Positions 21,401 through 33,400 of a stretch of DNA of 64,000 bases are shown in pieces. This DNA comes from Camelus bactrianus. Its lineage: Eukaryota > Chordata > Mammalia > Artiodactyla > Camelidae. The translations under genes and the position numbers were made by a program. The notes under the pieces were generated by a model, which had not been told where the DNA came from, ran no database searches, and saw only the letters and a list, made by a program, of their open reading frames with translations. Location: NCBI RefSeq assembly GCF_048773025.1, contig NC_133570.1, positions 21,736,001 to 21,800,000 of the forward strand. The letters run 5' to 3'. Within the stretch, counting starts at the first letter, position 1; each line of letters begins with the position of its first letter.

Positions 21401-24400
21401 GGTGCACTGCCTGGGCAGGCTGTTTGGGGCAGGAGCTCTCTCACACGGGCGGCGTTGGCACAGGGGACCAGGTCCCAGAGCTGTGGAGTCCTGTCATCCT
21501 TGAGCCCTTGGTATATTTGTCATATGTGGTAAAGCATTTGATTTTGCTGTACGATTATTTTATGAAAGTGATTTGTCATCATTAGACATACTTAGCCGGA
21601 TTTCCTTCTGCTTTCCAGAGATCGAATAGGAAGCTAGGTTCCAAGCTTCTTGAAGATGGCACTGTTGCCTCTCCTTTCTTATTTCTCCTGTCTTAACGTG
21701 TCCAAGTAACACAAAGCTGGAGTAGGTGACTCTGCATCTTGTACCTGGGCCGCTGCCCTCACTGGCCGCGTCTCTGTGACAGCCAGCCCCTGTGAGCACT
21801 CTGTCTGATGGTGACTTCTCTTGTTGCTCCTACAGGTAGTGACGTTGCCCAGATACTTGAGGAAGAGGTTTCGTAGTTGCCGGATCCAGATGCTCCTCGC
21901 TGTTCTGTACTTAATCATCTATATCTTCAGTAAGATCTTGGTGAGCTGTGTGAACGCCAGCCCAAGGATGAAAAACAAACAGCAGACCAAATCAGTAGGC
22001 GGGGCTAAGCTAGATCTGTCCCAGCAGTTCATTCCAGGGCCCCATGAGTTACTTGCTGGCCTATGTGGTCTAAGCTAAAGTGGAGAGAAAATAGCTTAAT
22101 AATACATAGAATGAAAGGCAGAGGCATCTTCTTTGCTTCCCAAGCCTGGTTACAGGCCCCTCCTCTGTATTCCCAGAGAACCTTGGGCTTACTCGTGTCA
22201 TGTCATTAGGTGTTGTCACTCCCCTGCTTAAAACAATCCAGGCATTGCCACCACCCCTACAAGAGACCTGAGCCCCTTGTTATGACCTGTGAGACCTGTC
22301 CATCCTGGCCCTGCCTCCAGCCTTGGCTCCCTGTGACCTCCCCGGTACTCACAGGATTGTTTCCCAACTCCAGAGAGCTGTTCCACTTGAAGCCCTTGAC
22401 ACGTGCTCTGGAATGTTCTTCCCCCCAGATTTTTCCGATGTCACCTCGATGGATGTGCCCAGTCAGTCTCTGCTCCGTTACTCTGTTTCTGCTTCCTGTG
22501 TAATACTTGCCGCCACATGAGAGAAGTCACCTATCCCCTTGCCATCAGTGTCTGCTCCACTCCGGTGCTAGCTGCTGGAGCCCAAGGCCTTGCCCGGCTC
22601 ATGCCCACAGTCCCCCTGTGCCGAGAACATGTGGAGCAGGAGGCATTTTTGAAGTGTCATTCTGAGTGACTGAGTGAGTGTCACTGTCACACTGCCTGGA
22701 AATTACCTATTTGGTGGTCTTTCTCCTTCATTATACATCAGCTGCTTGAAGACGGTGACTGAGTTTTGGGAAGTCTGTGTCTTCTGAACCCTGCCAAGTA
22801 CCTGCAAGGCTGGTGCTCAGAAAACATTCGGTGCATAAGTGGGTGTGTCGGGGGAGTCTCTGCCCATTGAGCGCCTGGCTGTGAGCACCAGAGTAGCAGG
22901 TGCAGGTGCTTCAGCATCACTGTCGGCCAAGCCTGCAAAACAAACCCAGCCCCCTGACCATGCGGCCTGGTGGTCTGCTTTGTATGGTCCTTCAGCTAAG
23001 AAGGGTTTTTACAGTTTTAAAGGGTCTTAAAAACCAGAAATGATCTGTGTCTCACCAAGCCTATGGCGTTTACTGTCTGTCCCTTAACAGGGAAGGCTTG
23101 CCAGCGCCTGATGAGCTGTCGCCTCTGCTCTTCCCACTGGCAAGCTGCAGGGACAGCTCACTCTCTGAGCACACTCCCCACTCTGAGGCTCCAGACAGGA
23201 AGAGCTAAGTTGCATTAACTGGATTAATCGGGTTAACTCAAGCCTTAAAGGTGCTAACTTCACTGAACTCAACAGGGCACCGGCCTTGTCACCCAGCAGA
23301 ACCTGGGTAGACATCACCCCATGTCCACAAGGGATGGAGTGGACATGCAGATGGCCTCTGAGGTCAGTGTTTCGATGGGATGGCTGTCAACCAGGCTGCC
23401 TTTGTGCTCTTTCCAGGTGGAGATCTGCATGGGCGCCACGTTCATGAGGCTGGTGCTGGGCATGGATGTGTACCTGGCCACTGTAGTCTTGCTGACGGTT
23501 ACTGGCATTTATGCCATCACAGGTGAGGTTACTCCAGCCACACAAATGTTTGTACTGACGCTGCAGCTCTACTTCTTAGCGGAGTCCTGCAAGACATTGA
23601 GGCAGAGGTCTCCAGCTTTTACATGTCCCCTGAGTCTGTAAGTCACATTGCTGAGGCCCAAAATGGCCTTGAAAATAATTAAGGCAGGGGTGCCAGAGTG
23701 GTGTCCTACCCCTGGAAATTATATCGGGCTGGCAGGGCTTTCCAAGGGGATTGGCCCGGCCAGCAGTAATGGTGTTTAGGGCGGGGCAGGCCTTTCACTG
23801 CAGGCTGCCAGCCAAGGAACGGGAGCACAGAGAGGGAATGAGGGGAGGTGGCAACTTCAGGTCATCCTGTTTACCTGCTTACCTGGTAACCTGGTCAGGC
23901 CAGCGGAGGGGCTCTTTTACGTAGACAGTTCTGTCCTGGACAGCCTTTGCCTAGGCTGTGAGAGTGGGGCCCTCGTCCCTTGTGTGTTCCAGTCACACTG
24001 CACATCTTGGATGCTGGTGGGTGCCCCTGACCGTTCTTCCAGGTGCAGGAGAACCAGGGCAGAGAGTGGGGTGCATGCAGTCAGTGGTTCTTTATGCAGG
24101 GGAGTGGGGGGCGTTCTGCCCAGGGGACATTTGGAATCACCTGGAGACATTTTTGGTCGTCACAGCTGGAGGGTGCTGCGGGCATCTAGCAGTTCAAGGC
24201 CAGGGATGCTGCTCCCTGTTGCTCCCAAGCCAAGATTTTATGATGAGAGACAGGTACGTCCCCCGACTTACACGGGAACAACAGGATTTTTGACTCTATG
24301 ATGGTGCAAAAGCCAGAGATATTCAGGAGAAACCACGCTTCCAGTTTTTAATTTTGGTTCTCTCTTGGGCTAACGATACGTGGCATGACACCGTGGTAGT

Positions 24401-27400
24401 CCTGGGCAGGGGCAGCAGCCGCAGCCCCCCTCAGCCACCCATCGCAAGGTGACAGCCACCCTGGACCCAGAAAGCCATCCGGTTTTCAGTGTGAGATTCA
24501 GTAAATGACATGAGACAGTCAGCATGTTATTATAAGATGGGCTCCGTGTAGGATGATTTTGCCCAGCCATAGGCTAACATGAGTGTTCTGAGCACATTTA
24601 GGGCAGGCCTGGCTAAGCCATGATGCTGGATAGGTGAGGTGTAGTGAATGCATTTTTGACTTAATGATATTTTAAGTTTATGGTGGGTTTGCCAGGACGT
24701 AACCCCATCATAAGTCAAGGAAGACCTGTACACTTTTTTTCACTTAGAAAACTACAGGATTTTCATTCATCCAAACAACGGGAGGTAAATGGGGGGTTAG
24801 ACAGGCAGGGTAAGAATCCACCAGCAGATCACGAAGGATGTTAAAGAGAGAAAACAGGCCGAGCCAGGACTGAGCATCGGCAGTTAAAGACCCAGTGAAT
24901 TGAAGGGCAGAGGTGTGGACATGGGGACGGGGGAGACGAGTGTGTGGGGCAGGCCTGCAGAAGTCACTTTCCGTGGGGTCAGGCCTGGCTCTCCTTCCTC
25001 TTTCTCTTGCCTATTCAGGTGGTTTTGCAGCCGTGGTCTATACTGATGTCCTGCACACTGGCGTGGTGGTTCTGGGCTCAGTCTTATTGGTGGGCTATGG
25101 TAAGTAAATCACTGCCGCGCACCTCGACACTTTTTTTGATGGTACATATCTTGGTGGTACGTTGTGTCACATAAATAGATCATGCCCCCAGGTCCAAAAC
25201 TTCTTACCAACCAGAGCTGCTGTATCCTTCACACACGTGCTTTGTGATGCGAGTGGTGGGCGCGTACTGAGTAGTAACGAGAATCAAGTACCCTTAGGCA
25301 TTTATCTGTATGGCCTTATTTAATCATCACACTCACCAGAAGGCATAACCACTTTTATTATCCTCATTTTACTGATAAGGAAGCTGAATTCCTCAGTTAA
25401 GTAACTTGTTCACGAAGCACACCAAGCAGAAGACTCAGAGCCTGGTCTCTAATGTCAAAGCCCACAGTGTGCGGACTTGCATGTTACTGTCCCTGCAGTA
25501 ACAAGTCCCCTCTCCCTAAGGTGAAGGTTTCTCTCCACTAGCTGGGAGTAACTCAGTGAGGTTGGTGGTACCCACTGTTCCACGGGTCAGAGATTGGTCT
25601 TGCAGATAATCTAGAAAGAAAAGCTCTTAGCTCAGGTACTGAAAAATTATTGCAGCGTTGGAAGGATTATGATTCCATAGAGCACGCTGCCGAGCCCGTG
25701 GAGTGAGGACAGATAGATGCGCACAGATCCACACACCCCGGTCTCACCATCCAGTCGGCACCAGTGCTCCATGGAGTGCACTCCGTGCTGTGCTGCTGGG
25801 ACACATTGTACACCTCAGGTATAAGCCAAGGAATTTTTAAATGAGCTGGGAAGCAATGACTAATCTGAGTGACAAAACTATACACTACAAAGCAAGCTAA
25901 GCCATTGTGTTTACAGGCATGCTGCATGTTAAGTTTATCAACTTGATTAAAACCTGCCAAGACCATCCCAATTCTTGAGAATGACATCCAATTAAGTTTT
26001 CGGAGCAGGTGGAATATCCCATTTAATGTTATCAATTAATATCTTAAATAATTACATATTGTTTACTGTTACAGACTGAATGTTTGTATCCCTCCAAACT
26101 CATAAGTTGAAATCCTAACCCCCAGTGTGACGGTATTAGGAGCTGGGGCCTTTGGGAGGTGGTTAGGTTGTGAGGGAAGAACCTTCATGAATGGCATTAG
26201 TGGCCTTATAAAGGAGACCCCAGGAGGTCCCTGGCCCTGCCACCATGTGAGGACACAGTGAGACCGTGGCCACCAGCCAGTCAGCCCGCACCGTGGCCTT
26301 GGCCTTCCCAGCCTCCAGAACTGGGAAGTAAATATTTGTAGTTTATAAGCCACCCAGCCCATGGCATTCCATTAGAGCAGCCTGTGCAGACTAAGACATT
26401 TTCTGAGAAGTTTAATGGGTTTTTTTTTTAAATCAGGGTATTTGCACTAGTTCTTTTGATAAGTAAAGTATTGGGAGGGGGTCGTTTTCTTTTAAAAATA
26501 TATGTAAACTTATACATCCAAATGAATGTTGACTTCAAACTAGTCATTGTGGGAACCCATGCAAATACAATTTTATTTTTTTATGTACAATTTTTAGGTA
26601 ATACATATACAATGTAAACCCAAAAAAGGGTGCAGATTGAAATACTCATCACCCTTAGTTTCTCAGTTCAAGTCCCCAGAGACAGTCAATATCGTAGGTT
26701 TTGCGCATATCCTTCCAGAGATGCCCTTCATACGCACAGGCCGACCTTGGAGATGCTGTGGGTCTGGTTCCAGACCACAGCAGTGGAGCAAACGTCGCAA
26801 CAAAGCAAGTCACATGAATGCGTAGGTTTCCCAGTGCACATAAAGGTTGCGTTTATACAATGCTGTAGTCTGCTAAGTGTGCAATAAATAGCATTATGTC
26901 CAAAAGCAAGGTACATGATTTAAAAATAATGCTATTGGGAAAATGGCACCGATGGACCTGCTCAAAGCAGGGTTGCCACAAACCTTCAGTCTGTAAAAAC
27001 AAAAACAAAAACAGAAACACAGTATCTGCAAGGTGCAGTAAAGCAAAACACAATAAAATGAGGTTTGCATGTGCAATTTATTTTATCTGTGAATCAGAAC
27101 ATTTTGCAGCCTGTTTTTCTCCCACTGAAACTCTATCTTAGGCAAATTTCTATATCAGCAAATAGAGATCTATTGCATCTTCTCTGTTTTTGTATTTGTA
27201 ATAAACTTTTTATTAAAGAGCGCACAAGTCAAAGTGCAGCTGGATGAAGTACCACAAAGTGAATACACCCTGGCAGCCAGAACCCAAGTCAGGAAGTTGC
27301 CTTTGTTGCCTTCCTTTCCAAACTTTATGCCTTTTGTTTCTTTTTCTGGCCTTGTTACACTGGCCAGGACCTCTAGTACAGTGTTGAAGTAGGGGCCTCA

Positions 27401-30400
27401 GGCATCCTTGTCTCATTCCCAATTTAAAGGAGAATATTTGATTAAATAAAATATTTCCTGTAGGTACTTTCTGTCATACTAACGTAGTTCCTATCTGTTC
27501 CTAGTTTGCTAAGATTGTTTATCATGAGCAGGTTTTGAATTGTATCAAATATTTTTTCCACACCTACTGAGCTGATTATATTGTTTTTCTTGTTTTTCTT
27601 TTAACACAGTAAATTACATTGACTTGGTTTTGAATGTTAACTCAATGTTGCACTCCTGGATTTGTCAAGAGATAGTCAAATTCCTCTCCAAAGTGGCTGT
27701 TTTAACTCATTTTATCAGAAATGTATGAGAAAATGTGTTTCCTAACCTTTCAGCCAACTCTTGATGTTTTAAGACTTTTTAGAACTATAACCAATAGGTG
27801 AAGGGAAAAAAAAGTATCTCATTTTTGTTTCAATTTGAAGTTTCCAGGTGCCAGTGAGGTTGAGCATCTTTTCATACACTTAGTGGCCGTTTGTGTCTCC
27901 TGTTTGTGAATTCCATGTTCATATTCTCTGCCGTATTTCCCTCCGGCAGTTTCCCTTGGCTCTTGATGTGTGAGTCCTTTGTACATGATGCAAATCTCTT
28001 CTTTCAGTCTAACAAATTTTAAGTTGATTTCAGTCATACAAATTTAAACTTTTGAGATCAAGTTTATCAACCTTCCTTTTCCTTTTTGTATCTTGTTTAA
28101 GAATGTACTACTCCCTAACCCAAGTTCATAAAGATGCTCCTGTTTTCTTCTAGTAACTTTGTGGTTTTATAGTTCACCTTTAACAAATCCCACATGGAGT
28201 TCATTTTTAGAAGTGCCGTGAGGTGTCTTATTCATTTTATAGTCACTCGGTGTCTTTTCATTGACTAGTCTTGACTCCAAGTGATTCTGACCCCTTTTCA
28301 AAATTGAGTCTGTATCAAAAGAATGTGGTTTAATACGCCAAAATAAAAGGGTTTTTTTCAGTTAAGTAGGTGAAATTATGAGTGTCTTAGTGCCTTTAAA
28401 AAATATTTTTCTTTAATATTAAGACTTTATACCACTTAGGATATTGAGGGAGAAATTAATAGGCTCTGAAGGAAATTCCAAATATGAAGTTTCATAAGTG
28501 TTTTGCTGACATTGCAGGAAAATGAATACTAATTTCTGATTTACTTGAGATTCTTTGAATAACTTGTGATGGGTCTTTAGTTCAAAACTAGTATAAGCAA
28601 ATAAGTACTTCCGTGGTGCTCATAACTGAAAATTCTACCAGGGGCATCTCACTTTCGGGCATGTCTCGATCCAGGCTTCTGCAGGAACTAGGTCAGCAAA
28701 AGAGCTTCAAACTGCCATGCTGGCTGAGAACCCACAGCAAGGAAGCAGGCTTTTTTGGTGCCTTAAGCAGAAGAATCCTGGGATAAGTTCTGATTAGCCG
28801 AGCTTGGGTCTCCAGTCCATTCCTGTGACGTCCTTGTTACCCAGGGGACAGGGAACATTGGCCGGGACAGGGAACGTTGGCCAGGCCTGGGTCACGTACC
28901 AGACTAGGGTGAATGGTAGACAGTTTGACGAGGCCCCCCTAAGCACATAGGATGGAGTGCAGCCAGAAAGAGGGGTTCTGCTGCCAGAAGCAGGAGGGGG
29001 TGAGGGCACAGGACCACCAGTGTCCACTGTCCTCTTCCATTTCTCTGGAGGGGATGGTGTCTTAGGGGATGGTGTACAGTCTGGCTCTTTGTCAGCCATT
29101 GTGTTAGACCCTGCCAGGCAGACTCATCTTACTTTGCAACCTTGGTTCTTCTGACAAGTGTTGCTGTACAATTTAAGGTACTGACTGATAACTGTGTGGT
29201 GTTCTTAAGCCTTTCAGGAGGTAGGAGGATACCAGGAGCTACAGCGTAAGTACATGGATGCTAAGCCAAACCTGACCCATGAAGGAAACTGGACTGTCCA
29301 GCTGGAATGCTTGACCCCTCGCCAGGATTCTTTCCATATATTCCGAGATCCCATTACTGGAGACTTCCCCTGGCCTGGGATCATCTTTGGTGCCTCTACC
29401 CTCTCCTTGTACTACTGGTGCGCCAATCAGGTAACTAACCAGACCCCCTGCACTGACGTGCCTGCGCTGGGGTGGGGGCCCACCATGGTCTCTGAAGCCG
29501 GGCAGGTTTCCCTTCCTGTCCTCCTGCTGCCTGAGTGATGCTAGACCGAGCTCTGTCCCACAGTCCCATCTGTAACAACACAGCTATTTGCATTCTTCTT
29601 CCCTCTCACTGTCTAAAAAGCACAGTTTTTTTGCACATGAAAAATATGTCAGTTCTCTCAAATTTAGTCTAGAAATTAAATGTCGTTGTCAGTATTTCAG
29701 TTAGATTTTTTTTTAAGGACTCAAGCTTATTCCAAAAATTATGTGGCTTTCTATCAACGATAGATCATTAAATTGTGAGATACCCATGCAGTGGAAAGGC
29801 AGTGTAGAAATAAAAAGGAAGCGCAGCTGCGCACCATGCTGTGGACGGGTCTTCAAAGCAGGAAGCCAAGACGGAGGCAGCCGAACACAGAATGCTCAGT
29901 GCGGCACGGTCACGTTCCAAGAAGGTGTAACACAGGCAGGGCTCCATTGTGGTGCTTAGGTACACACAATTAAGTAGCAAAAATTATAAAGAAAAGCAAG
30001 GAAGAAATAAAACAGTCATTAAAGCAGTCGTTTCTGAAGCAAGGGAAAAGGTTGAGGTTAAAAAGGGGCACAGGTAACAGCATTAGTCACAATCACCAAA
30101 AAGTGGAACCGACCCACGAATGAATGAATAAGCAAAATGTGTATCCGTGGGTTGGACTATTATTCAGCCATAAACAGGAATGAAGTACCGATATGTGCTA
30201 CACCTTGGGTGAATCTCGAAAACATTATACCAAATGAAGAGAAGCCAGGCACGAGAGGTCACCTATTGTGTGATTCCTTTGATATGAAATACGCAGAACA
30301 GGCAAATCCATGGAGACGGAGGTCTGATCAGTGCTCCTCCCCCCGCCCCCTCAGGGGAGAGGGCAGAGGAGAGTGCCTGCTTCCTGGGTCTGGGTGCTCT

Positions 30401-33400
30401 TCTGGGGTGATGGAGGAGTTCTGGCACCAAAGACAGGAGGCTGTACAACCTTGGGAATGTGCTAAATGCTGCCGAATTGTTCACTTTAAAATGGTTAATT
30501 ATATGTTATGTGAACTCCACCTCAGTTTTAAAAAGAGGGAGAGAGGCTTCTGGGTGCCGTTGCATCTCTTGGTTTGGATGGTGGGTACGTGGCACGTGCC
30601 TCCATAAGGTGCTACAGCGTGCTCTCCTGGGTTATGTTACAAGGAACGGGATTTTCAGCATCTTGAGGAAGGAGAAAGTGCCACAACAAATAGCTAACCC
30701 AAGTCTGAAAATGAAGAACAAAGGGGGAGAACTTGCCCAACCAGATATTTAAACATTGACAAAAATACAAACAGTTTGAAATTTTCAAGAATGGACATAT
30801 AGACTAATGGAACATAATAAGGAGCTCAGAGACAGACTCGTACTTGTAGGAGGTTAATATATGTTCAGGGGGCTCCACAAACCACAGGGGAGATACTTAC
30901 TCTTTGATGATGTTAGAAAACCCAGCTTACTATTCGGAGTAATAGAATTTCCTCCCTACCTAACACTTACACAAAGGTGGACTTCAGATGAATTAAAGAC
31001 TTAAATGTGAAAAGTAAAACTGTGCGATGAAGGGAACGTAACGCTGGGGAATGCTTTTGAGATGAGGGGTCATACAAATCATGTCTAGTTGATCCCATTA
31101 CATATACATAAGGCCTTTTTAACCAAGAACACTGTAGACAAAGTTGATGGACGACAAGACTAGAGAAAACTGTTACGAGTGTGTATAATGAGCAGGAGAC
31201 TAATAGCAAACCCATAAGAAAAAGGAACTGTGGTAGAAATACGGGCAAAAGATCTTGGGACAGGCAACTTATAGGAAAGGAAGTTCAAACAGACATAAAT
31301 GCTAATGAGCGTATAACCCAGAGTTATCAGGGAAGTGCAGTTTAAAACCACAATGAGACTGGCAAACACGAGACAGCTTGATATGCCAAGTGTCGGGAAG
31401 GACGTGTGTGTTTCGGCGCCCTCGTGCGCTTCTGGTCAGCGTGTGGCCTGGTACGGCCTGTTCTGGAGGGTGACCTGGCAAGTATGTTGACCCTATGGCC
31501 AGAAAATCCTCGTTGAGGCTCACAAGGGACCTGGATCGCAGCGTTGGTTGCGGGGGTTACTCTGCAGTGGGCAGCTGAGGAGGGCCGCCCTGAGGGCCAC
31601 TGTGCGGCTGGGAGGAGCACGGGCCGGGCGTGCACACGGCAGGGCCCTGGAGCTCACTGTGCGGAGGAGCAGGAGAGCAGGCGGGGTCCTCTGCGATGCA
31701 GCCTGTGTTCCCATCTGTAGTCTTTTCTTTCTGCTAGTTACCTGTGTGATTCTGCTACTTCACCTCGAAGACAGGAGAAGTCCTATGTATTTCAGTGTCT
31801 TCTATAACCATAGCTTTAAAACCTGCCCTCAGACTTCCACTTGTGACAGTGGGTAAACTGGATTCCTGAGCTGCCACCCAGCACAGAGCTCCGAGGAGTG
31901 CTGGGTGAAATATAACTAACACCCACTGTAGTCACTGAGGAGCTCGTAAGGAAGGGTAAAAGCCTCCGGGGGATGAAGACAAAGCGCAGATTGTAGTCAG
32001 GAGAGCCAGGCTGACCTGACAGGGACAGTGCACAGGCAGTGTTTACCAAGCATGTCTTTCAATGGCTTGGGCTTTTACGGCCAGATGAGAATGGGAGAAA
32101 GTCCTCAAGTTCGTGTGCGGTGAAGAGGGACCCCTCCGTGTAGAACTTGGGTTCCTGCAAGGCTGGAGCCTCAGTGGGAGATAGACTAGGGAAAATCTGT
32201 CCAGCAGCAGGGAGAAACAACGGGAAAGAGCCTCAGCTGGGGTTCCAGGAGGAAGGCAGAAGTCCCCTCTGAGAGTTCGTGACAGGCCTGTCTTCCTGTA
32301 TGTATTATGCGGTTTAACTGACCTGCATGGTCAGGGAAACCCCAGAGGAAGAAGTGAACTTAAACTCTTCCAAGACTTGTTACCAGCTGAGCCAGCAGGA
32401 CCTATGACAGGTGCACCCTCGCCCAAGGCTTCACCAGGGCCTCACCAACAAGGGCCCGCTCAGCGTGAGCCCCACCACGGTTTGGAAACACGGAGGACTC
32501 GAACCAGCACAAGCAAGAAACAGCGAAACTGGCGCCCCCACACTTCAGAAACGGAAGTGCCAGATACCAGACACAAAATACGCGTTTAGGGAGATAAAAG
32601 TGGAACTGAAAACGTTAACACAATTCCATCAAAAATGAGCGGTTAGATTTAAAGCTCGAACTTCTGGAAATGAAAACTACCCTTGTTGAAATGTAAAGCT
32701 CAGTAACTTAAAATAACAGATTAAACATGGTGGAAAGAAAAAGTCAGTAACCCAGAAGGGAGAACTGAAGAAACTGCTCGAAAAGCACAAAAGTGGAAAG
32801 TGTGAAAGAGAAAGTGACGTGGAAGACGGAGTGAGGATTACAGCACACCTGTTAGAGTTCCAGGAGGAGGAGGGGAAGTGGTGTTTGAGGAGAAAGGGGC
32901 TCATCAGATTCAGGGATCACCGCGAATCCCAAGCAGGTAGACACAAAGTCACATCCTCGTGAAGTTGCAGAACACAAAAGACAAGGAGAAGACTCTAAAA
33001 GCCACCGGAGAGGAAACATCACTTTTAAGAAGAGACACAGCCCGAGAGACTTCTCAGCAGCAACAGTGCAACCCACAGGGAGAATAAATAAGTAAAATTT
33101 TCAAAGTCCTGAGGAAAATGTCAGCTGTCAGTTATACACCCAGCTAAGTGTTTTTCAGAAGCAAGGGCGAAATAAAGGCATAACCTTCCCTAGAGACTGA
33201 AGGTTGTGCATGAAGGGAAAGGAGGTTCTGCAGAGCAAGAGTGACAGTTAGAGATGCTGACCGGCCCAGGTGCAGACCTCACGCACTGGCTGGAAAGTCA
33301 CTGTAATCCTGAATATGGGAAGTAAATTTACACGCAGGACAGAACTAAAAGACCACACACGGTGGGAGCTCACTCTGCCTGTGGACCTTGAATTGCTCAG

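Larger units (their letters stand above)
17399..21835 (+). other. Intron 4 of the SLC5 gene
   Basis: 4.4 kb largely made of L1 5' end/ORF1, an L1 3' end, a Vic-1 SINE and a MaLR LTR fossil. The remainder shows nothing exon-like. Confidence 0.85.
25100..29209 (+). other. Intron 7 of the SLC5 gene
   Basis: 4.1 kb containing a MIR, an MLT1 LTR fossil, a Tigger1-like element and an old L1. The part at 28340-29200 has no recognised family apart from a 19-bp tandem repeat. Confidence 0.85.
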
